Below are positions 40,223 to 53,671 of a stretch of 64,000 nt of DNA, one piece after another (within the stretch, counting starts at the first letter, position 1; each line of letters begins with the position of its first letter). The stretch is from Escherichia ruysiae (lineage in GTDB: Bacteria > Pseudomonadota > Gammaproteobacteria > Enterobacterales > Enterobacteriaceae), in contig NZ_JAVIWS010000001.1 of the NCBI RefSeq assembly GCF_031323975.1, positions 4,464,001 to 4,528,000 on the forward strand, given 5' to 3'. A model generated the notes under the pieces. It was not told where the DNA came from and did not search any database. It was given only the letters and a program-made list of their open reading frames with translations. The position numbers and the translations under genes were made by a program.

Positions 40223-41185
40223 TTACAGCGTTTGCTGATTCACTTGATGACGACGCACATCAGCCGGCATTCCGGAACGCACGTCCATTACGTGCTGCAT
40301 CACTTCGGCGTCAGTTTGCGCAGCATTTTTAAATGCCTGCATCGCACTGTTGAGCGTAATCGGCAACAATTGCGGATCGTCATCTATCTTCTCTGACAGC
40401 GGCTGGTGCACTTCCACCAGACGTGCGCCGTTTGGCTCGGCGGAGACTTTAATCGGCGTGTTGATAATGTTCACTTTGGTGCCGGGGCTGACCTGGCTGA
40501 AAAGTGTTTTGATATCGTCATCACGCAGACGAATACAGCCAGAACTTACCCGCATACCAATACCGAAATCGGCGTTCGTACCGTGAAGCAAATAGACACC
40601 GCTATAGGCCGCCAGACGAATCGCATGATGGCCCATCGGGTTATCCGGTCCTGCCGGAACGACTGGTGGAAGCTCAATCCCCTGGGCTTTATAACGGGCG
40701 CGGATGTTTGCAGTCGGCGTCCAGGTTGGGTTTGCACGCTTGTCCGAAACGGTAGTCACCATTGTCGGCGTCAGCGTGTCACCCCCCAACTGACCAATGC
40801 CGATGGGGTACACGGTCACTGAATTTTTGCCTGGTGGGTAGTAATAGAGACGCAACTCCGCAATGTTGATCACAATGCCTTCACGCGGCGCGTCTGGCAG
40901 TAAAGTTTGCAATGGAATGGTTAACACACTGCCTGCGCGCGGTACATACGGATCAACGCCGGGGTTAGCCTGTAACAGCGCGAGAAAGCCGACGTTATAT
41001 TTTTTGGCGATCGCTTCCAGCGAACCGCCGTCATTTTCCACCACATGAAATTTGTTTTCGCCCACCAGACGACTGCCCGCAGGCGGCAGCGGCCAGGTGT
41101 TGGCTTTTGCCGGTAGCGTCAGCGCCACGGCAGCGGCGAACGTAAAAAACGTTAGCCAGCGAGAAAAACGCGTTTTGATCATCAC
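40223..41185 (-). CDS. ldtC: L,D-transpeptidase LdtC (YcfS)
   Basis: LdtC (320 residues) attaches Braun's lipoprotein to peptidoglycan. Signal peptide to about 29 (PAKA). A LysM domain (about 45-90, HVVENDGGSLEAIAKKYNVG) is followed by the YkuD catalytic domain with HGTNADFGIGMRVSSGCIRL, holding the nucleophile Cys (about 218) and catalytic His. The start is GTG at 41185 directly before an ATG at 41182; either is possible. Confidence 0.95.
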   Translation of the reverse strand: MMIKTRFSRWLTFFTFAAAVALTLPAKANTWPLPPAGSRLVGENKFHVVENDGGSLEAIAKKYNVGFLALLQANPGVDPYVPRAGSVLTIPLQTLLPDAPREGIVINIAELRLYYYPPGKNSVTVYPIGIGQLGGDTLTPTMVTTVSDKRANPTWTPTANIRARYKAQGIELPPVVPAGPDNPMGHHAIRLAAYSGVYLLHGTNADFGIGMRVSSGCIRLRDDDIKTLFSQVSPGTKVNIINTPIKVSAEPNGARLVEVHQPLSEKIDDDPQLLPITLNSAMQAFKNAAQTDAEVMQHVMDVRSGMPADVRRHQVNQQTL

Positions 41186-41328
41186 CAAAAGTCCATAATA
41201 AATATAAGGTTATTGTAATAAAAAGATAAGTCTGAATTATGGATGGTGACAGTGTCGGATAGTGCAGGGAAGTGCAAAGAATTTGTAAATGTTGGGGATG
41301 GGGGCGAAGAAACGCCCCCAATTTACCA

Positions 41329-44300
41329 TTAAGCGATCGCGTTCTCTTCCAGTTCACGCATAAACTGGCGCACCCATTCGATTCGCGTTTTCCGCTCGCT
41401 CAAATCCTGAATAAACTTCAGGCGCGTCGGGCCATCAAGGCGGTAATGCTGCGGCTGTTTTTGCAGCAAACCAATCAGCCAGGCAGGATTCACGTGATTC
41501 TTCTCAGCAAATTCGATCACACCGCCTTTCTCGTTCCCTTCCAGCTTCCTGATCCCCAGCTTCTGCGCTTGCTGGCGCAGACGGGCAATATCCAGTAGGG
41601 TTCGCGCCGGATCCGGCAGCAGGCCGAAGCGATCGATAAGTTCGACTTTGATCTCTTCCAGCTCGCTTTCCGTTTTGGCGCTGGCAATACGTTTATAGAA
41701 CGACAGACGGGTATTTACATCAGGAATGAAGTCATCCGGCAACAGCGACGGCATCCGCAGTTCGACTTCCGTTTGCTGGCTGGTGAGATCTTCGAGCGAC
41801 GGCTCGCGTCCGGCTTTCAGTGCATCGACGGCATTTTCCAGCAACTCCATATAAAGCGAGAAACCGATAGTTTCCATCGAGCCACTTTGTTCTTCGCCGA
41901 GCAGTTCACCGGCGCCGCGAATCTCCAGATCGTGCGTTGCCAGCGCAAAGCCCGCGCCAAGGTCTTCCAGAGAAGCAATCGCTTCGAGACGTTTTTGCGC
42001 ATCGGTAGTCATCGCTTTCGGGTGCGGCGTCAGCAGCCATGCATATGCCTGGTGATGCGAACGTCCGACGCGGCCGCGCAACTGGTGTAGTTGCGCCAGA
42101 CCGAAGTGATCTGCGCGTTCAATAATAATGGTGTTGGCGGTAGGGATGTCGATCCCGGTTTCGATAATTGTGGTACAAACCAGCACGTTAAAACGCTGAT
42201 GATGGAAATCATTCATCACCCGTTCCAGTTCGCGCTCACGCATCTGCCCGTGACCGATGGCGATCCGCGCTTCTGGCACCAGTTCTGCCAGCCGTTCGGC
42301 GGCTTTCTGGATGTTTTCCACATCATTGTAGAGATAATAAACCTGTCCCCCGCGCAGAATTTCACGCAGGACAGCCTCTCTGACCACCAGACTGTCGTAC
42401 TCACGGACAAAGGTTTTAACTGCCAGACGACGGGCGGGCGGCGTGGCGATAATCGACAGATCGCGCATTCCGCTCATCGCCATATTCAGCGTTCGTGGGA
42501 TCGGCGTTGCGGTAAGTGTCAGAATATCCACGTTCGCGCGCATCGCTTTAATGCGCTCTTTATGACGCACCCCGAAGCGGTGTTCTTCATCGACAATCAG
42601 CAGGCCTAAATCTTTAAACTTGACGTCACTTTGCAGCAGTTTGTGCGTACCGATCAGAATATCGATTTTCCCTTCCGCCACTTCCGTAAGGATTTGCGTC
42701 TGCTCTTTGGCGCTGCGGAAACGGGAGATCATTTCGATGCGTACCGGCCAGTTGGCGAAACGGTCGCGGAAGTTGTCGTAATGCTGCTGCGCGAGCAGAG
42801 TTGTTGGCACCAGCACCGCCACCTGCTTGTGGTTCTCTACCGCCAGGAAAGCGGCGCGCATCGCTACTTCTGTTTTACCAAAGCCAACATCGCCGCACAC
42901 CAGACGATCCATTGCCAGCGGCTGACACATGTCGCTAAGCACCGCATTAATGGCCTGCGCCTGATCCGGCGTGGTTTCGAAGGGGAAGCTGTCGCAGAAC
43001 AATTGATATTGCTCACGATCGTGTTTAAACGCGAAACCCTCTTTGGCGGCGCGTTGAGCGTAGATATCCAGCAATTCCGCCGCCACATCACGCACTTTTT
43101 CTGCCGCTTTCTGCCGAGCGCGTGACCACGCATCGCCGCCAAGTTTATGCAGCGGGGCATTTTCTTCCGCGCCACCCGCGTAACGGCTAATCAGATGCAG
43201 CGACGACACCGGAACATACAGTTTGGCGTCGTTGGCATAGGTGAGCATCAGATACTCGCCGGTAATGCCGCCAGCTTCCAGCGTGGTCATTCCGGCATAG
43301 CGCCCGACACCGTGCTCCAGATGCACCACCGGCTGACCAATATGCAGTTCCGCGAGGTTGCGGATCAGTGTATCGGGGTTGATGGCGCGGCGAGAATCCT
43401 GACGACGACGGGCAACGCGTTCACCGAGCAGATCGCTTTCGCAAATCAGTGCCAGATTACGCACCGTATCGACAAAACCATGTTCGGCAGCGCCAATCAT
43501 CAGATAACGCCCACGGTCGCTGGCCTCATCGAGGCGCATAATGCGTTGCGGAGCAATTTTAATACGGGCGAGTAGTTCTCCGAGTGCTTCACGGCGACCT
43601 TCACTTTCTACCGAAAACACCACCGGGCCGTCGAAAGATTCAAGAAATTTACGCAGCGCATCCAGCGGGGCTTTTTGCTGCGCCTGAACGGCAAGGTCTG
43701 GCAGTTTCTGAAAGCCTAAATTGGCATTCGCTGCTTTTGTCGGTAAATGTTCATTTTTTAGCTGTACACGCGGCCAGTTTTTCAGCTCTGAGAACAGTTC
43801 ATCGACCCGCAGCCAGAGCGATTGTGGCGGCAGTAGTGGACGCATCGGATCGACGCCGCGATTCTCAAAACGCGCCAGCGTGTCAGCCTGGAAACGTTCG
43901 GCACTGTTTTCCAGATCGCCAGTATTCACCAGCAGTGTATTTGCAGGGAAATAACTGAACAGTGGCGGCAACGGTTCGCTGAAGAACAGTGGTTGCCAGT
44001 ACTCGATCCCGGCAGGCAATGTGCCTTTGCTCACTTGTTGATAAATATGTTCTGGATCGCGTTTTACTTCGAAAGAATCACGCCACTGACTGCGGAACAG
44101 TTCAATTGCCGCTTTATCGGTCGGAAATTCGTGTGCGGGCAGTAGGTTGATGGCTTCAACTTCCTCCAGCGTGCGCTGGCTATCGACATCAAATACTCGC
44201 AGGCTGTCGATTTCATCATCAAAGAAATCAAGACGATAAGGCAACTCACTCCCCATCGGGAAGAGATCCAACAACGCACCGCGCGTGGCGTATTCACCGT

Positions 44301-44775
44301 GCTCCATTACCTGATCAACATGGCGATAACCGGCGCTGTCCAGTTGGGTACGCAATGCATCTCGTGACAGGCGCTGACCTTTTTTCATCACCAGCGCATG
44401 ACCGTGGAGAAAACTGTGCGGGCAAACGCGCTGCATAAGCGTATTCACCGGAACAATCAGTACACCACGCTGCATTGTTGGTAACTGGTAAAGAGTGGAA
44501 AGACGCGAGGAGATAATATCCTGATGAGGCGAAAAACTGTCGTAAGGGAGGGTTTCCCAGTCCGCCAGATTCATCACCATCTGGTCGGTGAACTGGCTGA
44601 TTTCATCATGCAAACGCAGAGCATTTTGCATATCTGGTGCGATGAGCACCACCGGTCCGGCGTGACGTTCGGCAATTTCCGCTACCAGCGTCGCACAGGC
44701 AGCGCCGGTTAACTCGCCCAGCAGACGCTGTTCACCCGCTTTGACGGGCAGCGTATAACGATATTGTTCAGGCAT
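41329..44775 (-). CDS. mfd: Transcription-repair coupling factor Mfd
   Basis: Mfd (1148 residues) removes RNA polymerase stalled at DNA damage and recruits UvrA. The N-terminal UvrB-like region (about 1-340) binds UvrA. The RNA-polymerase interaction region is near 480-545 (LEHGVGRYAGM). The RecG-like motor has Walker A GDVGFGKTEVA (about 625), DEEH (VDEEHRFG, about 729) and motif VI GRVGRSHHQAY. ATG 44775 gives the K-12 length; the upstream in-frame ATG at 44838 adds 21 residues without family support. Confidence 0.97.
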   Translation of the reverse strand: MPEQYRYTLPVKAGEQRLLGELTGAACATLVAEIAERHAGPVVLIAPDMQNALRLHDEISQFTDQMVMNLADWETLPYDSFSPHQDIISSRLSTLYQLPTMQRGVLIVPVNTLMQRVCPHSFLHGHALVMKKGQRLSRDALRTQLDSAGYRHVDQVMEHGEYATRGALLDLFPMGSELPYRLDFFDDEIDSLRVFDVDSQRTLEEVEAINLLPAHEFPTDKAAIELFRSQWRDSFEVKRDPEHIYQQVSKGTLPAGIEYWQPLFFSEPLPPLFSYFPANTLLVNTGDLENSAERFQADTLARFENRGVDPMRPLLPPQSLWLRVDELFSELKNWPRVQLKNEHLPTKAANANLGFQKLPDLAVQAQQKAPLDALRKFLESFDGPVVFSVESEGRREALGELLARIKIAPQRIMRLDEASDRGRYLMIGAAEHGFVDTVRNLALICESDLLGERVARRRQDSRRAINPDTLIRNLAELHIGQPVVHLEHGVGRYAGMTTLEAGGITGEYLMLTYANDAKLYVPVSSLHLISRYAGGAEENAPLHKLGGDAWSRARQKAAEKVRDVAAELLDIYAQRAAKEGFAFKHDREQYQLFCDSFPFETTPDQAQAINAVLSDMCQPLAMDRLVCGDVGFGKTEVAMRAAFLAVENHKQVAVLVPTTLLAQQHYDNFRDRFANWPVRIEMISRFRSAKEQTQILTEVAEGKIDILIGTHKLLQSDVKFKDLGLLIVDEEHRFGVRHKERIKAMRANVDILTLTATPIPRTLNMAMSGMRDLSIIATPPARRLAVKTFVREYDSLVVREAVLREILRGGQVYYLYNDVENIQKAAERLAELVPEARIAIGHGQMRERELERVMNDFHHQRFNVLVCTTIIETGIDIPTANTIIIERADHFGLAQLHQLRGRVGRSHHQAYAWLLTPHPKAMTTDAQKRLEAIASLEDLGAGFALATHDLEIRGAGELLGEEQSGSMETIGFSLYMELLENAVDALKAGREPSLEDLTSQQTEVELRMPSLLPDDFIPDVNTRLSFYKRIASAKTESELEEIKVELIDRFGLLPDPARTLLDIARLRQQAQKLGIRKLEGNEKGGVIEFAEKNHVNPAWLIGLLQKQPQHYRLDGPTRLKFIQDLSERKTRIEWVRQFMRELEENAIA

Positions 44776-44902
44776 AACGGTTGTCAGATTCTCGTTAGGA
44801 TATGCCTCAACATATGGGGGCATATCTCTGATAAGCAATGCTGTTCATTATCCGGAATCGACATGGTTTAGCAAATTGAATCGCCCCGGCTGGGGCGATG
44901 GC

Positions 44903-45973
44903 TTAGCGAGAGTAACTGGTTGCAGGCAGAGAAGGCGGGGAGAACAACAGATCGCTGAATGCGCGTTGTGAAATTTTGCGTACCAACAAGCCAGCAACAG
45001 TACAAATCAACAAACTGACAAAGGGGTAAACCAGCAGGAGCGTCAGTTCGAGTTGCGGCGACCAGCGTGCTGCGTTCATTTGCGGAATCAGACTCAAGCT
45101 GAATATCTCTACCAGAATGCGATGGGTGGTGTAGATGGCAATGGTGTTGGAACCAATCACATTCAGCAGGCTGGAGGAGCGCATACCGAAACGCTGCTCG
45201 TACTGATAAAACAGCTTCATGATCACCACAATCGATACCAGCGACAGGAGTAGCGACACGTTAAACAACCAGGCACTGACCGCCAGAACGGCCAGCAGCG
45301 AAGACATCAGCAGATGGCGGCGCAACGGTACTTCTTTAACACAGGTCATTAATGTTGCGCCAAACCAAGCGCCAAGGCTGTAATAAGGCAAATTGCGGAT
45401 CACACTGTTCATTCCCCACCACGGCGTGGGAACGAAATTAACAGCCACACTCATCAGTACAAACAGGGCGAATAATGGCAGCGCCTGGCGGTTAAAAATT
45501 TTACACACCACGAAATAGACAATTAAAGCATACAGATACCACAAGCTGGTGCTGGCGGTGATCATCCCGTGCAGGAACTCACCGGTGGAATCGGCATAAG
45601 CAGCATTTGAGGCATTGCTGTAATCGCGCTCAGGTGCCAGCCACTGATTCAGTGCGCTCAGCGCCAGCCACTGGACGATACCCCACAGCGCCAGCACCCA
45701 GAAGATGCTCCAGATCCGTTTATCGAGACAATTTCCCCACGGCACACTGTCGATATAGCGGCGAATCAAATAGCCGGAGATAAAGAAAAAAACCGGCATA
45801 CGAAAGGGTGCAAGATAAAGATTGAAATAGATCCAGCATTTGCTCAGGACTTCCGATAACGGATGCTGAAAAGTGGTCATATGCGGATAAAAGGTAATGA
45901 CCGAGTGATAAACCACCACCAGACAGATGCATAACCCTTTGATCTGGTTAATCCATAGTTCTTTTTGTTTCAT
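44903..45973 (-). CDS. ycfT: Acyltransferase-3 family inner-membrane protein YcfT
   Basis: 356 residues with about ten hydrophobic segments. The N-terminal INQIKGLCICLVVVYHSVI has the arginine/histidine pattern of the acyltransferase-3 family, which O-acylates sugars and other envelope molecules. No substrate is known. It lies between mfd and the divergent lolC; a short hairpin at 44881-44898 follows its stop but lacks a good T-tract. Confidence 0.92.
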   Translation of the reverse strand: MKQKELWINQIKGLCICLVVVYHSVITFYPHMTTFQHPLSEVLSKCWIYFNLYLAPFRMPVFFFISGYLIRRYIDSVPWGNCLDKRIWSIFWVLALWGIVQWLALSALNQWLAPERDYSNASNAAYADSTGEFLHGMITASTSLWYLYALIVYFVVCKIFNRQALPLFALFVLMSVAVNFVPTPWWGMNSVIRNLPYYSLGAWFGATLMTCVKEVPLRRHLLMSSLLAVLAVSAWLFNVSLLLSLVSIVVIMKLFYQYEQRFGMRSSSLLNVIGSNTIAIYTTHRILVEIFSLSLIPQMNAARWSPQLELTLLLVYPFVSLLICTVAGLLVRKISQRAFSDLLFSPPSLPATSYSR

Positions 45974-46116
45974 CAGAACAACACGCTCTTTTATTAATTT
46001 ACCAACAACTGATCCTGCTGGTTATTAACCGAGGTGTAATGGGTATCTGTCTGTATTAGATGATTTTTCAGATTAAGATCAGGCTGCAAGCCTGCTGGTA
46101 AAATATGGCAATTTAG

Positions 46117-49374
<3,258 letters not shown>

Positions 49375-49402
49375 AGGCAGTACATTAAAACAAGGAGCGG
49401 CA

Positions 49403-50314
49403 ATGTATTACGGGTTTGATATTGGTGGAACAAAAATTGCGCTTGGCGTATTTGATAGCAGTCGGCAGTTGCAGTGGGAAAAGCGGGTGCCGACACCGCG
49501 TGACAGCTATGACGCATTTTTAGATGCAGTGTGCGAGCTGGTCGTCGAAGCCGATCAGCGTTTTGGCTGTAAAGGTTCTGTCGGCATCGGTATTCCGGGA
49601 ATGCCGGAAACAGAAGATGGCACGCTGTATGCCGCCAATGTCCCCGCTGCCAGCGGTAAACCGCTGCGTGCCGACCTGAGCGCACGTCTTGAGCGCGATG
49701 TGCGACTTGATAATGACGCGAACTGTTTTGCCCTTTCTGAAGCCTGGGATGATGAATTTACCCAATATCCGCTGGTGATGGGGTTAATTCTCGGCACTGG
49801 CGTTGGCGGTGGACTGGTGTTTAACGGTAAAGCGGTGACGGGTAAAAGCTATATTACCGGCGAGTTTGGTCATATGCGTCTGCCGGTCGATGCGTTAACC
49901 ATGATGGGGCTTGATTTCCCATTACGCCGCTGCGGCTGTGGTCAGCATGGCTGCATTGAAAATTATCTGTCTGGTCGCGGTTTTGCGTGGCTGTATCAAC
50001 ACTATTATCATCAACCGTTGCAGGCTCCCGAAATTATTGCGCTTTATGATCAAGGCGATGAGCAGGCAAGGGCGCATGTTGAGCGTTATCTGGATCTATT
50101 AGCGGTTTGTCTGGGAAACATCCTGACCATTATTGACCCTGATCTGGTGGTCATTGGCGGTGGTTTATCCAATTTCCCGGCAATCACAACGCAACTGGCG
50201 GACAGGCTGCCTCGTCATCTCTTACCTGTAGCTCGTGTTCCGCGCATTGAACGCGCGCGCCACGGTGATGCAGGCGGAATGCGTGGAGCTGCCTTCCTAC
50301 ATCTAACCGATTAA
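49403..50314 (+). CDS. nagK: N-acetylglucosamine kinase NagK
   Basis: NagK (303 residues) phosphorylates GlcNAc recovered from cell-wall turnover, which fits the presence of nagZ in the same region. It is a ROK-family kinase: [11 protein letters not shown] at the N-terminus, [12 protein letters not shown] with the catalytic Asp (about 107), GTGVGGGLV, and the zinc motif [11 protein letters not shown] (about 177-187). ATG 49403 follows AAGGAG; an in-frame ATG at 49343 lies in lolE. Confidence 0.97.
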   Translation: MYYGFDIGGTKIALGVFDSSRQLQWEKRVPTPRDSYDAFLDAVCELVVEADQRFGCKGSVGIGIPGMPETEDGTLYAANVPAASGKPLRADLSARLERDVRLDNDANCFALSEAWDDEFTQYPLVMGLILGTGVGGGLVFNGKAVTGKSYITGEFGHMRLPVDALTMMGLDFPLRRCGCGQHGCIENYLSGRGFAWLYQHYYHQPLQAPEIIALYDQGDEQARAHVERYLDLLAVCLGNILTIIDPDLVVIGGGLSNFPAITTQLADRLPRHLLPVARVPRIERARHGDAGGMRGAAFLHLTD

Positions 50315-50329
50315 ACAACAGAGGTTGCT

Positions 50330-51151
50330 ATGCTGTCGCGTCGGGGTCATCGGTTAAGTCGTTTTCGTAAAAATAAACGCCGCCTGCGCGAGCGTTTACG
50401 TCAGCGTATTTTTTTCAGAGATAAAGTGGTGTCGGAAGCAATGGAAAAACCAAGAGTACTCGTACTGACAGGGGCTGGTATTTCTGCGGAATCAGGTATT
50501 CGTACCTTTCGCGCCGCAGATGGCCTGTGGGAAGAACATCGTGTTGAAGATGTTGCGACGCCAGAGGGCTTTGATCGCGACCCTGAACTGGTGCAAGCGT
50601 TTTATAACGCTCGTCGCCGACAGTTACAGCAGCCAGAAATACAGCCTAACGCCGCGCATCTTGCGCTGGCTAAACTGCAAGATGCCCTCGGCGACCGCTT
50701 TTTGCTGGTGACGCAGAATATCGATAACCTGCATGAACGCGCAGGCAATACCAATGTGATTCATATGCATGGAGAATTGCTGAAAGTACGTTGTTCGCAA
50801 AGCGGGCAGGTTCTCGACTGGACTGGTGATGTTACGCCAGAAGATAAATGTCATTGCTGCCAGTTTCCGGCTCCGCTGCGCCCGCACGTGGTGTGGTTTG
50901 GCGAAATGCCGCTTGGCATGGATGAAATTTATATGGCACTGGCGATGGCGGATATTTTCATTGCCATTGGCACATCCGGGCATGTTTATCCGGCGGCCGG
51001 TTTTGTTCATGAAGCAAAATTGCATGGCGCGCACACCGTGGAACTCAATCTTGAGCCGAGCCAGGTTGGTAACGAATTTGCCGAGAAATATTACGGCCCG
51101 GCAAGCCAGGTGGTGCCAGAGTTTGTTGAAAAGTTGCTGAAGGGATTATAA
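50330..51151 (+). CDS. cobB: Sirtuin NAD-dependent protein deacylase CobB
   Basis: CobB (273 residues) removes acetyl and succinyl groups from protein lysines, including acetyl-CoA synthetase. NAD motif [14 protein letters not shown] (about 48-61), [12 protein letters not shown] (about 128), catalytic His in IHMHGE (about 147), and zinc cysteines in VRCSQS and CHCCQ. An arginine-rich N-terminal extension precedes an internal ATG (50441) that gives the known short form. It ends LLKGL; the K-12 protein I remember continues six residues (KAGSIA). Confidence 0.96.
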   Translation: MLSRRGHRLSRFRKNKRRLRERLRQRIFFRDKVVSEAMEKPRVLVLTGAGISAESGIRTFRAADGLWEEHRVEDVATPEGFDRDPELVQAFYNARRRQLQQPEIQPNAAHLALAKLQDALGDRFLLVTQNIDNLHERAGNTNVIHMHGELLKVRCSQSGQVLDWTGDVTPEDKCHCCQFPAPLRPHVVWFGEMPLGMDEIYMALAMADIFIAIGTSGHVYPAAGFVHEAKLHGAHTVELNLEPSQVGNEFAEKYYGPASQVVPEFVEKLLKGL

Positions 51152-51164
51152 ATCAGGAGTAATT

Positions 51165-51262
51165 GCCTGATGCGCTACGCTTATCAGGCCTACGATAGGG
51201 CGCAATTAATTGAATTTGCGGGTTTTGTAGGCCTGATAAGGCGTTAACGCCGCATCCGGCAT
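51165..51262. repeat. BIME/REP cluster downstream of cobB
   Basis: GCCTGAT...ATCAGGC (51165-51189) and GTAGGCCTGATAAGGCG with its complementary GCCGCATCCGGC arm (to 51260): at least two palindromic units. They occupy the place where ycfZ is expected. Confidence 0.85.
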
Positions 51263-51314
51263 AATACACGCGCACTTTATCGGCCTCTTTTAACTTTTAC
51301 TCGTATGAATTTTT

Positions 51315-51776
51315 TCATGGGCGGGACTTCCTGTTCCTGCGTGATTTTTTAGAGGAGGGGACCATGATTATCAGACCGATACCACCGAAAATAATGCCTG
51401 CTATGCCAACAAAGCCCCATTCAAAAAAATTAACTCAGGGATTGTTTATTTCGGCTTCTTCTGGATGCCCTGGCGGATAATAGACATTGACTTTGTCACC
51501 TTCGCTATCTTCATAAAAATCACTACCAATATTTGAATTAAAAATTAGCGTGTAATCTGGTGTAGGGCGAAAGGCAACCACTGGATACCAGGAACCATTA
51601 TCACCGACGTCGTTTGAATGATTGTTGTACCAGACGGCATCAACAATGACCCCTTCGGTATGCATCGCATTTTTGGTATAGGTGAACTGGTTGTAAAATA
51701 TAACAACAGAAATAACGAGCAGTACCAAACCAATACCGACGAAAGAGCGGGATAAAACGTTACTGTCCTGACTCAT
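51315..51776 (-). pseudogene. ymfA: ymfA (DUF3592 protein) with an in-frame stop codon
   Basis: The frame reads [20 protein letters not shown]..., one membrane helix (about 11-29) and a periplasmic DUF3592-like part, then TGA at 51435-51437 after 113 residues. The same frame continues without interruption for 39 more residues, including a second hydrophobic helix ([19 protein letters not shown]) and a basic tail, to the stop at 51315-51317. The total of 153 positions equals the K-12 YmfA length I remember. So the gene probably suffered a nonsense change (TGG to TGA would suffice) and now makes a one-helix form at most. Confidence 0.8.
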
Positions 51777-51796
51777 ATGTCACTTCCTTGCTAAAT

Positions 51797-51826
51797 AAAA
51801 AACGGGCGGTAATACCACCGCCCGTT
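51797..51826 (-). terminator. Intrinsic terminator after potD
   Basis: AACGGGCGGT (51801-51810) and ACCGCCCGTT (51817-51826) form a ten-base stem; on the minus strand it is followed by TTTTATTT. It closes the potABCD operon and separates it from ymfA. Confidence 0.88.
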
Positions 51827-51833
51827 TGCTGAA

Positions 51834-52880
51834 TTAACGTCCTGCTTTCAGCTTCTGATAATACTCTTCATAAATGCTGCTGGCTGCGCCAACGTCATTC
51901 TGCCATTCACCATTTTTAATGGTTTCAGCATCCGGGTAGAGCGTTTTATCGTTCGCTACTTCCGGGCTTAACAGCTTACGCGCCGCAAGGTTTGGCGTTG
52001 GATAACCGATAGTTTCGGCAACCTGTTTTGCCACATCCGGGCGCAGCAGGAAGTTGATCAATTTCAGCGCGCCTTCTTTGTTTTTGGCATTTGCCGGGAT
52101 CGCCAGGCTGTCCATCCAGAAAATGCCGCCTTCTTTCGGCCACACCACGTCAATTGGCGTACCCGCCTGGCGCGCAACGAAAGCAGAACCGTTCCAGATC
52201 ATGCCGAGGTTAACTTCGCCTTCCATGTACGGGTTAGCCGGGTTATCGGAGTTAAACGCTGCGACGTTTGGCATCAGTTTTTTCAGCTCGTTATATGCAG
52301 CTTCAATCTCTTTCGGATCGGTGGTGTTACCGGAATAGCCCAGCTTACGCAGCGCCATCTGGAACACTTCACGGGCATCGTCGGTCAGCAGCAGGCTGCC
52401 TTTGTACTCAGGCTTCCACAGATCGGCCCAGCTGGTAACGGATTTCGGATCCACCGCATCACCGTTAACGCCAATCGCCGTCGCACCCCAGATATACGGA
52501 ATGGAGTAGTCGTTATTCGGGTCAAAAGGCTTGTTGAGCATGTCTGGATCGAGATTGCTGAAGTTCGTTAACTTCGACTTGTCGATCTTCTGGATCATCC
52601 CTTCTTTACGCATTTTATCGACGTAATAGGTTGAAGGAACCACCAGATCATAGGCACCGTCTTTGTACGTTTTCAGCTTGGCATACATGGTTTCGTTCGA
52701 CTCGTAAGTCGAATAGATAACCTTAATACCGGTTTCTTTGGTGAACTGTTCAAGCAGTCCTGGCGGCACGTACTCGGTCCAGTTGTAGAAATACAGCGTG
52801 TTGTTGTCATCGGCGTGAGCGGCGCTCATGCCCAGTGCCAGAGCACCCGCCGCGAGCAGGTGGCGTGACCATTTTTTCAT
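51834..52880 (-). CDS. potD: Spermidine/putrescine-binding periplasmic protein PotD
   Basis: PotD (348 residues) binds spermidine preferentially and delivers it to PotBC. Signal peptide ending AHA (about 23), mature start DDNNTLYFYNWTEYVP. Acidic and aromatic ligand residues are in the conserved STYESNETMYAKLK and WGATAIGVN segments, with GMIWNGSAF later. It starts inside the end of potC (ATGA, four-base overlap). Confidence 0.97.
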   Translation of the reverse strand: MKKWSRHLLAAGALALGMSAAHADDNNTLYFYNWTEYVPPGLLEQFTKETGIKVIYSTYESNETMYAKLKTYKDGAYDLVVPSTYYVDKMRKEGMIQKIDKSKLTNFSNLDPDMLNKPFDPNNDYSIPYIWGATAIGVNGDAVDPKSVTSWADLWKPEYKGSLLLTDDAREVFQMALRKLGYSGNTTDPKEIEAAYNELKKLMPNVAAFNSDNPANPYMEGEVNLGMIWNGSAFVARQAGTPIDVVWPKEGGIFWMDSLAIPANAKNKEGALKLINFLLRPDVAKQVAETIGYPTPNLAARKLLSPEVANDKTLYPDAETIKNGEWQNDVGAASSIYEEYYQKLKAGR

Positions 52881-53671
52881 TTAACGTCCCCTGTGTTACC
52901 TTTCGTTTTATCACGAGCAATAAGCTGGCTGGCAATTACCATTACCAGCGACAGCACCAGTAATATGGTTGCCAGCGCGTTAACTTCCGGCGATACGCCG
53001 ACTTTGACCATCGAATAAATTTTTAACGGCAGAATTTCATAGCTCGGTCCGGTGACAAACGACGAAACTACCACATCGTCCATCGACAGGGTAAAGCTTA
53101 GCACCCAGCCCGCAGCCACAGCTGGCATTGCCAGTGGCAAAATGATTTTCCGTAGAATGGTAAATTCGCTGGCGCCGAGATCTTTCGCCGCTTCCAGCAT
53201 CCGCACATCAAAACCTTTCAGGCGCGAATACACTGTCACCACCACAAATGGCAGGCAGAAGGTGATATGCGAGAACAGCAGCGACCAGAAGCCAAGCTGA
53301 ATACCCAGCAGCATAAACAGCACCAGCAGCGAAATCGCCATCACGATATCTGGTGACATCATCACCACAAACAGCATTCCGCTAACGAACGGCTTACCAC
53401 GAAAGCGATAACGGTACAGTGCAACTGCCGTCAGTGAACCGATAAGCGTAGCAAACGTCGCCGAAAACACCGCCATTGTTAGTGAATGCTGCGCTGCCTG
53501 TAACAGGCTGTCGTTGTTCATCAGCAGGCTATACCATTTGGTGGTAAAACCCTGCCAGTTGATGCCAAAGCGCGAGCTGTTAAAGGAGTTCACAATCAAA
53601 ATAATGATTGGGATATACAGGTACGCGTAGATAGCGGTCATAAAACCGCCGCGAAGCAGTCGACCGATCAT
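52877..53671 (-). CDS. potC: Polyamine transporter permease PotC
   Basis: PotC (264 residues) is one of the two inner-membrane channel subunits of the PotABCD importer. It has six hydrophobic segments and the ABC-permease EAA motif EAAKDLGASEFTILRKIILPLAMPA around 160-185, which docks on PotA. It overlaps both potB and potD by four bases (ATGA). Confidence 0.96.
   Translation of the reverse strand: MIGRLLRGGFMTAIYAYLYIPIIILIVNSFNSSRFGINWQGFTTKWYSLLMNNDSLLQAAQHSLTMAVFSATFATLIGSLTAVALYRYRFRGKPFVSGMLFVVMMSPDIVMAISLLVLFMLLGIQLGFWSLLFSHITFCLPFVVVTVYSRLKGFDVRMLEAAKDLGASEFTILRKIILPLAMPAVAAGWVLSFTLSMDDVVVSSFVTGPSYEILPLKIYSMVKVGVSPEVNALATILLVLSLVMVIASQLIARDKTKGNTGDVK

Noticed and set aside
41299-41320. 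Hairpin TGGGGGCG / CGCCCCCA after mfd as a terminator
   Set aside because: The stem is good, but no T-tract follows in the mfd direction, so I left it out of the feature list.
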